Assembly (NCBI GenBank): GCA_948146395.1
Contig: OX411549.1
Location: forward strand, 37,346,693 to 37,410,692
Direction: 5' to 3'
Length of the DNA: 64,000 bases
Source of the DNA: Fragum whitleyi
Lineage: Eukaryota; Mollusca; Bivalvia; Cardiida; Cardiidae
The notes under the pieces were generated by a model, which had not been told where the DNA came from, ran no database searches, and was given only the letters and a program-made list of their open reading frames with translations. Made by a program: the position numbers and the translations under genes. Shown here in pieces: positions 11,590 to 22,267 of this stretch (positions within the stretch are counted from its first letter, which is position 1; the number at the start of each line of letters is the position of its first letter).

Positions 11590-12010
11590 GTCACTATCCG
11601 TGCCTATCGGGATCTCTAGGCATTTCCACGGATTGATTGATTGAATGGAGTTAAACGCCGCTTTCAACATTTTTTCAGTTATATCTCGGCGGCTGGAGCA
11701 CCTAACAATGGTTTCCTGGTATTTCTCTCACCAGTACAACCACCACATCCTTTCCTAGCCTCAAGCTGCTATCTCACATAGGTCTAGGATTATCAACCCA
11801 TTGGTGAGAGACAAATAGTCGGAAAGAATGAATGCCGCCGTCGGGGATCGAACCCGGGATCTCTAGATTGACAGTCCGACGCGCCACCACTGCGCTATGG
11901 CATTTCCACGGAATAGACCTCAAAAATAGTAAGGGCGCAGCCATAAAAGCGTGTCATTTTGCACGTGTTTCTATATGACCTCATGGTTATCAAACATCCC
12001 ACTTAGAATG
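11590..12010. repeat. Repeat family F, split by a SINE
   Basis: The string GACCTCAAAAATAGTAAGGG, then CGCAGCCATAAAAGCGTGTC and CACGTGTTTCTA, recurs at 22370-22460 and more weakly at 17000-17110. The left part (CCTATCGGGATCTCT) and right part are separated by the SINE at 11632-11898. No reading frame. The promoter-like GC content is repeat-derived. Confidence 0.5.
11632..11898 (-). mobile_element. tRNA-headed SINE (RUDI/V-SINE-like) with 13-bp target duplication
   Basis: On the minus strand the element starts with a tRNA-like head: an A box (TAGCGCAGTGGTGGCGC), a loop containing CTGTCAA, and a B box (GGGTTCGATCCCCG). It ends with GAAAGCGGCGTTTAACTCCA and an (ATTG-complement) tail. It is flanked by GGCATTTCCACGG at 11619-11631 and again at 11899-11911, a perfect 13-bp target-site duplication. 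Almost the same sequence occurs at 60834-61115. The head is most like an Asp-type (GTC) anticodon loop. The name RUDI is from memory of molluscan SINEs and tentative. Confidence 0.85.
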
Positions 12011-12159
12011 ACGTTGCATAAAAGAAAATCGATGATGTAGTTGCTGTTAGAGTGTATTGTGTTAAAATTCCGTTTTAAACAAAAAGAAACATAACCTTCC
12101 TGTTGTATAGAAATCTTGACCATTTGTTGAATTTTAAAAACTGGTAGCAAGACGTCGTA

Positions 12160-12302
12160 TAATTAAGAACATTGAGAAATTGACATTTAACTCAATCAAG
12201 ACCATTCTAAACTCTCACGCAGAGCTCCATTTATTCACTCCAAATACTCACTCAAAACTTTCAAAACGTTCCAAAATCACTTTAAAACACAGGATCAACA
12301 AC
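12160..12302 (+). mobile_element. MITE family G, left part, interrupted
   Basis: TTGAGAAATTGACATTTAAC, then CTCAATCAAGACCATTC, GCTCCATTTATTCACTCC and AGGATCAACAACTATAC match family G. The copy stops where the element at 12303-13149 begins. Confidence 0.55.
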
Positions 12303-13149
12303 TATACTAGTCAAAACTTCTAACCTGCCACTTTAAAAACAAAGATAATTTTTTCTGTGGTGTTTGGATTTTCGTTAAATTTGCTATGTGAATTTTTAAG
12401 CAACTTTCCGGATGATATTTGGCGAAAAGTTAACGCTATTTCATTGAATTTAAAGCGCAACATGAGAAAAGCTCAAAAAGCTCTAAATTCACACAAAGCT
12501 CAAAATATTGTCAATGTAGCGATTTTCTGTCTCATAGACTAGGAAAAAAGAATTAAAAATGTTCGGCAATTGTTCGCGGGACATGACCCTAGAAGAAAGT
12601 GATAGAGCTTATGTATGCATAAAAACGGTTCCTAGAAACAACACCTAAAACACGATTTTCTTCAAAATGCATAAAATATAGACTGATAATTCCCGTTGAG
12701 CTACAAAATGTAGGATATGTGAAAAAAAATCAGTTTGATACATCGTTTTTTCACACCAGACCATATTTGAGCATATTCGCTAGATAAAATGGTTTGCCGG
12801 TTGAATTTAAACACCATTTTACCATGCCTTCTGTTTCTTTCTGTTTCTCCTGTAGTCAAAGGTCACACAAAATTGACAATGCTTTTCAATTTTTTTCTTG
12901 GTCTGGGTTGCAGCTAACGATTTGCCGACTTTGATTTGTCGAAAGTGTGATATCCCGAGCTCTATTAAGATTTTGAGCTTATTGAGCTTTTCCTATATTA
13001 CACATCCAAATTCGATAACTATAAATCATAATGGAAATTCACGTAGATTATGCTTAAAAATTCACATATCAAATTTCATCTAATGTAATAAATTTTAAAT
13101 AAGTTATCGTCATTTTTAAAGTGGCCGGTTAGGACTTTTGGCCAGTATA
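12303..13149. mobile_element. 847-bp inverted-repeat element inserted at TA (mariner-type MITE)
   Basis: The left end reads TATACTAGTCAAAACTTCTA then ACCTGCCACTTTAAAAA; the right end is the near-perfect complement (TATACTGGCCAAAAGTCCTA then ACCGGCCACTTTAAAAA). About 35 bp match with few differences. The flanking TA on both sides fits a Tc1/mariner-type target duplication. No long reading frame inside. It is nested in a family G copy. Confidence 0.7.
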
Positions 13150-13705
13150 CATTTGAAATTAGATTAAATTTAAGTCAAGGACATTGAAAAACGTCGTTGG
13201 ACATTTCTTTGTCGCAATTGTGCGTTTCACTGGGGTTTTAGAACATATGCATCGTTTAAAATACCTAGCGAGTCAATCAAATATAATCATAATATGACAC
13301 CAGAATCATTGTATCGGAAACATTATCATTTTTAAGAAAAACGCAAAATCAGTAAAGCGACGAAGATTGTATGATTTGATTATTTTAAAATCATTTCTGT
13401 CAGGACACAGATTTACACACAATCGAATCAAATATACATGTACATGTGCATTCATTTGTATGATGATACAGGGTTTTTCATAAAATCTGTCCTTATTCTG
13501 GACCATTAGAGTGCTGATATAGCTTATCACATAACTTGTGTGTGTAAATATTCATCTGTTTAGCAGACTACATACAATTTCGAATGATAAATGATTTGTT
13601 GTAGTGCCTATGATGGTGTCAACCTAGTTTGACGTCAATCTTTTTCGAGATTTTCAATATGACGTCATTTTAGACAATCATGACGCTATGAAATCATCTT
13701 GAAAT

Positions 13706-15128
13706 ATATAATACGTACTTAGTGTTTTGTATCAGAAAAAATATCTAATGAGGTTGGGATAATTGAAAATTGTCGAGGCTCTGCCGAGACAATTTTCAAT
13801 TCTGCCTACCGAGTAAGATATTTTTTTCATACAATACACTAAGTATGTATTATATCTATCTTATAACTTCTTTTTGTCTTCTTTTCATCGATGTTTCTAA
13901 CTGAAATGCAAGTTTCTAGCAATAACCGCGTTATATCATTGTTCTAAAAATAACTATGTGATATCATAAAAAAATATCATACGGGATGTTACATGTATCA
14001 CTCGGATATTTTTATAGTTATAAGATAATAATCAATATCATACATCATGTCTCCTGGCGAATGGAGTGGTTAGTTCTCTCTTTTGACAACTCTCTTGATT
14101 TCTTTTGTATTTGCTTGTAAATTGCTGTATACCTTTTTTCTTGAAAATTACCCCAAAAGAGAAGGTCAATTAGACTCAGTTCAGGCGATTGAAGCAGACG
14201 TTTCTATTCAGTATGGAGACTATAAAAACCTATTGCGCATGCGTGAACGTGTTGATATATAACATCGTTAGTGCTACTAGTATTTGATAAATTTTGAAAT
14301 ATGTGAGTTCACATTTGCATAATTTGTTTAAAGCATTAGCAAGATGGAATTACTTTGCGCAAATCTGTAGCTTTTTAGAATGGCTTGATCTTTAGACATT
14401 TCTTCTCTCTCAATACTAACTAGAAATGGCTGCCATAATAGTCTGATCCGAGCCTGTTTGAGCTGATTTTTTTGGAGGGTAACTTTCAAGAAAGATATGG
14501 TTTACAGCATTGACGAGCATATTCTGAAGAATTCAATCTGCAAGTAATACATTTACCCGAAAAGGAAGTTAGGCAGTATATAAAGATAGATAGAGTGTTA
14601 TCAAGGCAGAGAAATAGGCACTCCGTTTGCTCGGAGACACGATGAATTGATAATCTTAGTAAAGACTTGACGCCATGTTTGCCTACAATTGAGATCAATG
14701 TGATAATTTCGAATAAAGATTGAATCAAAACAGGATTGACACCAGCATAGGCACTACAACAAATCATATATCAATCAAAATGTTTTGTGTCTGCTATACA
14801 GATGAATATTTATCTTATAACTACACATTTATCCGTGTGATAACATCCTGTATGATATTTTTTATGATATCACATAGTTATTTTTAGAAGAAATATATAA
14901 TACTGTTATTTTTAGAAACTTGCATTTCTGTTGGAAACATCTACAAAAACAAGGCAAATAGAGGTTATAAGATAAATATAATACGCATTTCGTGTATTGT
15001 ATGCTAAAAAATATATAATTCGGTTGTGAGAATTGATAATTGTCTCGGCAGAACCTCGACAATGATAAATTCTGCCAACCTCGTTAGATATTTTTTCTCA
15101 TACAAAAACACTATATACATATTATAAC
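13706..15128. mobile_element. Pair of inverted MITE family B copies, arms about 345 bp
   Basis: Left arm 13706-14040 and right arm 14775-15128 are inverted copies. Each has a palindromic core (AGGTTGGGATAATTGAAAAT ... CAATTTTCAATTCTGCC on the left) plus a shared outer-to-inner arm (GAAATGCAAGTTTCTA, AATAACTATGTGATATCATA). A third copy, core only, is at 61780-61931. The 735-bp interior contains the element at 14139-14493. This could be one transposon with very long inverted termini or two facing insertions. Two TGACGTCA sites (13630-13637, 13660-13667) lie just outside the left arm. Confidence 0.65.
14139..14493. mobile_element. 355-bp inverted-repeat element nested between family B arms
   Basis: The left end TCTTGAAAATTACCCCAAAA is mirrored by TTTTTTGGAGGGTAACTTTC at the right; about 18 bp are complementary with a few changes. 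No open frame of interest. It lies wholly inside the family B interior. Confidence 0.5.
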
Positions 15129-15485
15129 TTTACATAAGTACTCGGAATAGTAATGTCTGAACCATTGATAGTTTAGGATGAAAACTGATATTATGAAACG
15201 ATCTTCGTATAAATCGAGAGACAAGGTTTTGAAATATTATAATATAACTATCGCGTATCTGTGTCTACTTTATCAAAAAGGAAAGTGAGAAGTACTGAGA
15301 ACCTCTCAATAGACATCACCCAAGAGTATAGACATCGTTAAAGATTTCTTGCTCCCCAACCATACAGAAATTCCTTCCCCTATACGGGACAGTTGGTTGC
15401 TTTCGGTTTGCACCGAAACGTCCACTTTCGATTTTCTCAGAACGTTATAACATCAAAACAAACGTGTAGAGGGGATATATAGATA

Positions 15486-15573
15486 TACAAGTTTAAATGA
15501 GTAACCAAAGGTCAATTTTCTCTTTGCATGTTTAGTGACATTTGACCTTTGATCACTCACTTTAACTTGTACA
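15486..15573. repeat. Imperfect palindrome with 28-bp arms
   Basis: CAAGTTTAAATGAGTAACCA followed by AAGGTCAA faces TTGACCTTTGATCACTCACT followed by TTAACTTG. The arms are complementary apart from a few positions and enclose about 30 bases. It may be the core of a short MITE. Confidence 0.5.
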
Positions 15574-15984
15574 TCTAAATGTATGTGTTTTGTGAAAGGT
15601 AAGAATTTTGTCTGACCAATTATGTGTGTACTTTTAACTATGACCTTCTTTATTTTATTTTGAAATAAAGCCTGATTTGTCACGATCTCTCGCTTCAATT
15701 TTTAACGTCAAAAAACACCATATTTAATCCAATACTATCGGTAAACAATACAATTTTGTTTCAAAAACTTTGAAACCGTCGACTCTCCAACAACAAGTCT
15801 TTAGTTTTCCTTTAAATTCCCCTTGGAATGAAATACAAAAGGAGTTCTGACTAGGAAAACGTGACACCTATTTTTAAACGAATAATAGCCGCCATCCCAA
15901 CATTTCAACATTGACCAATAAGAAAAAAGAAAATGTTAAAAAAAGGTACAAAAGAGAGCTCAATGTCAAAATTCTTGTAAAGAT

Positions 15985-16410
15985 TTCCAACATCATGAAA
16001 ACGACGAGGTGAATGATTTTGAAATGAGTTTGTAATGAAGTTGAGTGCGTGTGACAAGAGAGTTTGCGTAAAATCAAAGGGAGGTAATCCAATTCCGCAA
16101 ATTTTGTTCATGATAAACAAAATAAAACGATAATTATTATCCCCTTCAGATAAAGTATGTATACAAAATCTATAAATAGCTTTTTTTCTCCATAACCAAT
16201 CAGACGCTTACAATTTCAATTCTGTCGGTGAAGTCGCATTTTTTTCTTTTTATATTTATGTTTCAATGAAGCTGTTGTTTTTCACTTTTTTAAAGTCATT
16301 TGGAGCGTTATCGAGTGATTATGGAGTTTTGTTGGAATGAATGAATGGAGCGCTGAGTGAGCGAATTGAATGGCTTGAATGAGATGAATGTCACTTTCAC
16401 GGTGTAACTA
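15985..16410 (-). mobile_element. MITE family G, full-length reverse copy
   Basis: Runs from GAGGTGAATGATTTTGAAAT to GTCACTTTCACGGTGTAAC and includes GGGAGGTAATCCAATTCCGC, ACAATTTCAATTCTGTCGGT and GAATGAATGGAGCGCTGAGT. It matches the whole of the 36104-36528 copy in reverse. Noncoding. Confidence 0.6.
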
Positions 16411-17197
16411 GCTGTAACACACAAGAGACCAAATAATTGTCCAAATCTTTATGTTACATGGTCAGAACGTTTTCAGGTAACCATATTGAAAATATGAATG
16501 TGCTTTTTGATAGCACTGGAAATATTCTCAGTATAAAGACTACCGTGAATTATAAGCACCATGGGGTATCAATGGCCAGTCTGACTTCATGATCTTACCG
16601 CTATCTCACTATAAACTCAGTTGAGCTATCTAGGCAATTTTCTACCTTTTCATTGGATTTGTTAACTAAAAACCTTTATCCGCTTTGAAGTAGGAACCTG
16701 AGTTTTATGCAACAGCTGTCGAACTTATAAACTTAATACATATTCATTCCAAATTTTTTTTCATAAACATAAGGAAATCGCAAATTCTAAATTGTGAGAA
16801 CGTGTAGGCGAGTCATTATGCTAGGTTTATGTTTCTCTTTTTTTAGTGTCAACTTATTCGGCCTCAGTCAAATTAGTTATAAGAGTTTCTTCTGTCCACT
16901 AAATGTCAGCATTGACTCCCCAAACACTCTTATTTTCCTAAAACATATCGAAAGTATTTGGTCCGACTTTCCTCCGTTACCTTCCGATAAAATATAAATC
17001 GGGAACCCTCGGAATTGATCTCAAGACAATACGAGCGGAGTCATGAAAGTGCGTCATATTGTATGTAGGTTTTGATGACGTCACAGGCATAAGTGAAGAT
17101 GACGTTGAAAAACAAACCAACAAACAAACCAAACAAAACAAAATAAAAAAAAAACAAAAAAAAAAACACAGGTTAAAGTTGGGCATATTATTATTAT
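16411..17197. other. No gene recognised; family F-like string and A-rich tract
   Basis: Short open frames only. A family F-like piece lies at 17000-17110. An A/C-rich run of about 60 bases (AACCAACAAACAAACC and AAAACAAAAAAAAAA) follows at 17110-17172. Confidence 0.4.
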
Positions 17198-17580
17198 TAT
17201 AACCTACGACGCGGGAGTGAAATAACCCCGTTGAATATTTTTGATATTACACGGGTGTTATTACACTAGTGGAATAAAAATGCAAATGAGCTCAGATCGA
17301 ATTGCAACTATATTTTTTGTAATCGCGAAAATGACGTCATAATGTATATATTTTGACGTCAGTTTTAAGCGGCGTTATAAGTTTCGCGGAAAATTGAAAT
17401 GTTAAAGTTCAAGATTTTTGACGATTTTTCGAAAAAATTCGGGTCATATTAAAAAAATAGAATATAAAATTTGTGCTCATAAAATACCAAATTTTTCAAA
17501 CCCGTCATCTATAAACAGATAAAACTCGACACAGACTCGCTTTTAACTGTTTATAGATGACTCATTTAAGCTCGTGAAAG
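17198..17580 (-). mobile_element. MITE family C, copy 2 (reverse)
   Basis: Begins ACCTACGACGCGGGAGTGAA and ends at the CATCTATAAACAGATAAAAC hairpin (17505-17570). It is the inverted counterpart of 5085-5480 over its whole length. It also keeps the paired TGACGTCA sites (17332-17339 and 17354-17361) at the same 22-base spacing. Confidence 0.65.
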
Positions 17581-17764
17581 CACATTGACCAAAGTATCAA
17601 CTGAAGCCGAGTTACCGATAAAATGAACCAAAATTACTATTCCGAGGTTCTTTCCAGTTTACGAAAAAGTTCGAGTTATGTTCCAAAAGACGTCCAAGAT
17701 ACTTTCCACTTTACGGAAAAGTCCGAGTGATATTCCGAATGATGATGATGATGCACATGACATA

Positions 17765-18413
17765 CAGTAGCGAACATTGTTCAATTGAAAAGGCGAATGG
17801 TTTTGGAATTAATTTGGAATGAAATTCTTATGTGGGACAGACGAGTATTGAAGATAATAAAGGGTCAAATCTACACAAATAATAAAACCATGATATCATT
17901 GGTTCGATTTGAATGTATTCGCCTATGCATTCAATAGTATGACACACGTACTCCTATGTATATAGATTCGCACATGGGTCACACGACCAGACGAACAGAC
18001 GATAAGTAGTTCTTAGTATTTTAATACATCGTGAAATTGACAAGTCGAAGGATATTCGAATAAATTTGGAATGGAATTGAATGAATGGGAGAGTAGGTAT
18101 TGAATGAATTTCAAGGAGGAAAACATCATCGCCTATTTGGACGAAATGAGTGATGATTTTAACCACCCTTTGATAAAACCTACCTACTTTTCTCTATTTG
18201 TGGTTTCATCAAATCGGACAAATCAGACGCTTACAATTAGCACAAGATAATAAAACTGTGAGATTATTTGACACAATTTAAATGAAACGATGGTCGGTTT
18301 GAATGATATGAAAGCATTTATAACAATTTCTGGGTGTTTTTGAGTGATTTGAATAAATGTTGTGAATGCATAAAATTGAGCGCTAAGTGAGTGTTTGTCA
18401 ATTAGACGATGTT
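17765..18413 (-). mobile_element. MITE family G copies (partial 17765-17850; fuller 18028-18413)
   Basis: CATCGTGAAATTGACAAGTC at 18028, GAATGGAATTGAATGAATGG, the CAATCAGACGCTTACAATT-like internal string and a right end GTCAATTAGACGATGTTG mark a reverse copy. The piece at 17765-17850 shares only the GGCGAATGGTTTTGGAATTA end. No genes. Confidence 0.5.
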
Positions 18414-18646
18414 GCAAGCTCTATATTGTTGCCCTCGGCCTGCTAGACCTATAAATACCACGGACCGTATTTCGTAGGTGAAATTCGAGGAACTCGAACC
18501 TACAGATTTATTCAAGCTGCAATCGCGATGTTTAACACATGTACTTATGGCGACGGTTTAAAACAGTATTAAAAAGGCACCAAAGTGTGCTCAGGGGAAT
18601 TGCAAAAATATGTCCAACATATTAATTTGATAGACCTACCCTGCGT

Positions 18647-18768
18647 TCAGAATGAAAATGTTACCGAATCGTTTTCAGAATGATACCTCGCTTTGCACGT
18701 ACGTCCCCGTGCAAAGCGGGGTATCATCCTCAAAATGTTCGCAAAACGTTTTAATAGTCTGAACACAG
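18647..18768. mobile_element. Short palindromic MITE, about 120 bp
   Basis: GTTCAGAATGAAAATGTTAC at the left is mirrored by GTTTTAATAGTCTGAAC at the right. The centre is a strong hairpin, GATACCTCGCTTTGCACG facing CGTGCAAAGCGGGGTATC. The flanks (CTACCCTGC and ACAGGGCAGTATGTAG) are also partly complementary. Confidence 0.55.
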
Positions 18769-18889
18769 GGCAGTATGTAGCGTACTATTCGCTCGAACAT
18801 ACTTGGGGCAAGACAGTGGTTAAACAAGAGACGCTTGTAAAACATTTGCCCCTCCCCCTCCTCCCATAAAAGCAGGATAAAAGCCTATT

Positions 18890-19215
18890 CTTTGTCAGTC
18901 AACAGAGGGCAATAACATACAAAATATTATGAGTAGAATTATGGTTCTTGTGCACTTCACTTCTCCTCAATATGATTTATTCAACTGTGAAGTTTAGATG
19001 ATTCTAGCTTGCATACTTTTTTAGGACATGATCCGTACAAAAAAACGGTCTACGGAGGGTCGGATCGACCGACCGACACGTGCAAAGCAATATTCCCCTC
19101 TCCTTCGCAAGGGGGTATACTGATGGTACTGGAGCGACAAATATCAGAAACCCATCGTTAGGTTCTCTAGTCTCCGCGATATGACTGAGACATTGTTAAA
19201 AGCGGCGTAAAACGG
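18890..19215. repeat. Helentron-type relic and SINE tail fragment
   Basis: 18890-19130 matches 58660-58895: AACGGTCTACGGAGGGTCGG, repeated GACCGACCGAC, then a CCCCTCTCCTTCGCAAGGGG hairpin. On the minus strand this reads hairpin, (GTCG)n, body, as in the 5' ends of the Helentron-type elements here. At 19171-19215, GTTAAAAGCGGCGTAAAACG resembles the SINE 3' tail. Confidence 0.5.
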
Positions 19216-19454
19216 AATCAAATGAACGAACATGGATAATCGTTTTATTCGAAAGAAGGCGTGTGTCCAATCATATCAAAATTCAATGAACTTGATGTTT
19301 CCAGTTTAAAGGAAAACTTTGAACTATAAGCAAAGTCTAATTCGGTTTTAGAAAAAAGTTAATGGTCGTAAGGCTAAACTTTAAACAGATTTTAAACAGA
19401 TTATGTTAATTAGATTAATTGCTTATGATATTTTATTATGGGACCATTTTTGAC

Positions 19455-21725
19455 TAAGTTAGTTTTAAGGTTCATGTAAAGTGTTTAGACTCAATTTTAA
19501 GGGCACTGCATAAGCCGAGAAAAAGCAGTATGTCCAAGTATATTATATATCAAAATGAAGGTATTTATGAGCACAAGCAGTTAAGCAACATAAGACGGCC
19601 ATAGCTATAGCGGCATAGCCAAAACATTGTGGAAAAGGGTCATTTTGTTCAGAACAAGCAACTGCACGACGGTTGGATAAAATTGCCCCATATTTTAACA
19701 AAGTACAGTCTAAAAGTACTATCCAGGTATAGTATTACAAACGTTGATATAAAACTCAGTCTCAAAAGGCTCCTTTGAAACAATCAATTTCCATTAATTT
19801 TGTCAACATACATGTCAAACCGGTTTGGTCTGTTTTCAAAATAGATGTTAGGTATGGTGCAACATCGTACCATAATATTGTGAGTTATTTTCCGCGATTT
19901 ATTTCATGTTATATTTTTTTAATTCAAATATCTGTAATAAATTACTATATATTCATCATTCTGTGAAATAGAAAATGATATATTGCTAAACAACCTTACA
20001 GGTATATAAACTATTTACGTCCATTTATGTTATGATAATACACCATACCTTACCCCCCGGTCTCACAGACCCCGATTTCCAAAATTATCGTAGTGCTTCG
20101 GTAGAACGCATTTTCTCCGATTTACCCCGAATTCGAGCCCTTTTTCTCCGATCATCCTTGGACGGGGCGTATTTGTAGACATACATGCTGCGTGTTCCCG
20201 ACGGGCTGCGAAAAACTACGATTCGATACGATTTACTACGCTTTTGCCCCGATTTCGTTCCGAAGAACCCCGAGTTTAACAGCCGAGTTACTACGAAACA
20301 GTACGATCTAGACCGACTATCCCGATTTCTTACTACGATGGACTACGATGCACAAAGATATACTGCGACAAACGCCGACAGTTCCGGATCGACTACGAGT
20401 TTCATATCTTTTTTCAGGATTATACCCCGATTTCGTACACAGGGTAAAAAAATCCGTGATTTAACAGCAAAAAAAAAATCAGTTATCATATGGATATAAG
20501 AGTAACAACATGCCAACAACAACAGACGACGTTATAATTGCAATCTCGTGTTACCTCTATATTCAACTTAGGGAAAGGGAAAATGCTCCAGCTGAAAAGA
20601 GTCTTGAAGAGCTGAGTATAAACAACGCCAGATACAGCCCAAGCATTGGAAATAAAGGCGATGATGAGTACGGCCTTGGATTACCAAAGCGAGGAGGCAA
20701 AACACTGAACAATTTCATCAGCTATTGCAGCGTGAATTACCCATGACCACCAATCGAAGTATAGGGAAGCGTCTCGTTCAAAGGTTTTGAAGTGATGAAT
20801 TGTTCACAAAGTTGATTCGCCTTTTTATACTCCTCGGAAATCGGGGTACTTCGTAGTACTACGGGATGATATCTTAGCAGTTCGTAGTTATTCGGTGTAG
20901 GTCGGTGTAGCTCGGGTTTCTAGTCGCATATCTCGTCGTACTTCACCGGCGAGAATCGGGAGTTACTCGTATGGCATCGGCGTTATTCGGGGCTCATCGC
21001 CGAGGTAGGTACGCCGAAATAAGACCGATTCTGTTGCCGAATAACGCCGATTTGCTTACTACGAGCAACGACGACTTAGTACGAGGTACACCGAGGTGCG
21101 CCGATTTCGGCACGAATTTCGAAATCGGGAGAAAAATTTGCGCATGTTGAAATTTTTGTCCCGATTTATTTTTGATCCCGAATTGATGCCGAATTGAGTC
21201 AGGAGGCACTACGACTCTCCCGAAGCTAGCCGATTTCGCGCCGATTTTGAAATTTTCGAAATCGGGATTAAATCGGGGTCTGTGAGACCGGGGGGTTACA
21301 CAGAACTAAACGTTAACAAAATTAGAATGACATTTATGACATATGTGTTTATAAATTAAGTCAAAATTAATTGCCTGCATAACTACGTTTTGGGCCCGAA
21401 TTTCATACCAACGGTTGTAGTACTACCTGGATAGTACTTTAGACTGTACTTTGTTAAAATATGAGCTTTTTTTTACAACAGTCATGCAGTTGCTTGTTCT
21501 CTACAAAAGTACCCCTTTCCACAATGTTTTGGCTATACCGATATAGCTATGACAATCTAATGTTGCTCAACTGCTTGTGCTCATAAATAGCTTCATTTTG
21601 GTATATTATATACCTTGACATACTGTTTTTTTTCTTGGCAAATGAAGAGCCTTAAATCTTGGTCTCAAACACTTTACATTAACCTTAAGTCTAACATTGT
21701 GTAACGATTGTACGCCTAAGTCGTA
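19455..21725. repeat. Large inverted repeat with arms of about 300 bp
   Basis: The arm at about 19455-19770 (TTAAGGTTCATGTAAAGTGT, GAGCACAAGCAGTTAAGCAA, GCCAAAACATTGTGGAAAAG, ACTATCCAGGTAGT-like) faces its diverged complement at about 21400-21725. The centre is largely occupied by the element at 20053-21293. These are probably the long terminal inverted repeats of an older transposon that later received the inner one. It ends about 200 bases upstream of the gene B start codon. Confidence 0.65.
20053..21293. mobile_element. 1.24-kb inverted-repeat transposon built from CCGAT/CTACGA motifs
   Basis: Termini ACCCCCCGGTCTCACAGACC (left) and its complement (right, GGTCTGTGAGACCGGGGGGT) extend inward through CCCGATTT. 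The subterminal 400 bp on each side are dense in short motifs (CCGATTT, CTACGA, TACTACGA and complements), giving a GC content above the surroundings. The middle carries a 78-codon ATG frame at 20510-20746 (MPTTTDDVIIAISCYLYIQL at the start) that I cannot place; it might be a first transposase exon. No DDE domain is visible, so it is called non-autonomous. Confidence 0.65.
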
Positions 21726-21925
21726 TTGATCAATTTTCATTGTAACAGCTTTCATAGAAATCCAGTTAAAAAAAACAAATTTCATGTTTTCTGGAGTAAA
21801 TGTAATGCTTGGATAAGGACTAATGTGCATTCTACTAAACTTAGGTTTCTGAAAAACTTGTTTGAGTAGTAGACTTTGATTTATTGCTGCGTACCTCGTT
21901 ATAAAATATCGAGCTTTTTCTTAAA

Positions 21926-22267
21926 ATGCGGGAACTGTTTAGTTGTAGAAAAAACTACACATTTCTGTTACGTATAAGTTTCATTTTTATTTTTATTTTT
22001 ATCATTTGTCTGCTTTCTAACAATAGAATAGATTTAGTCTTTCAATCATGTTTCACAAAAGACGTGGAAGACAAGATTTTACACTCGCGTTTAATACTTG
22101 ACAATGATGGGGAAGTCAGACCAGTATTCATGGTACAATCCGAATGTTACGGACTCAACTCGACAGCAGTTGGCGTAAATAAATTTGTCAGGAAGGACAG
22201 TTTGAACAAAACTCATTGTAAGGAAGTTAAGAAACGATTCATGAAAGGAAACGAAACACATTACAGG
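21926..22267 (+). CDS. Gene B exon 1: start codon, membrane anchor and stem
   Basis: The ATG at 21926 is preceded by an in-frame TAA at 21902-21904, which supports this start unless an upstream exon is spliced in between. It codes for 114 residues: a short basic N-terminus (SCRKNY), a hydrophobic run (ISFIFIFIFIICLLS), then a luminal stem with cysteines and three N-glycosylation sequons. The exon ends HYR at the donor GTATGT (phase 0). The basic-then-hydrophobic order is that of a signal anchor (type II), typical of Golgi sulfotransferases. Confidence 0.8.
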
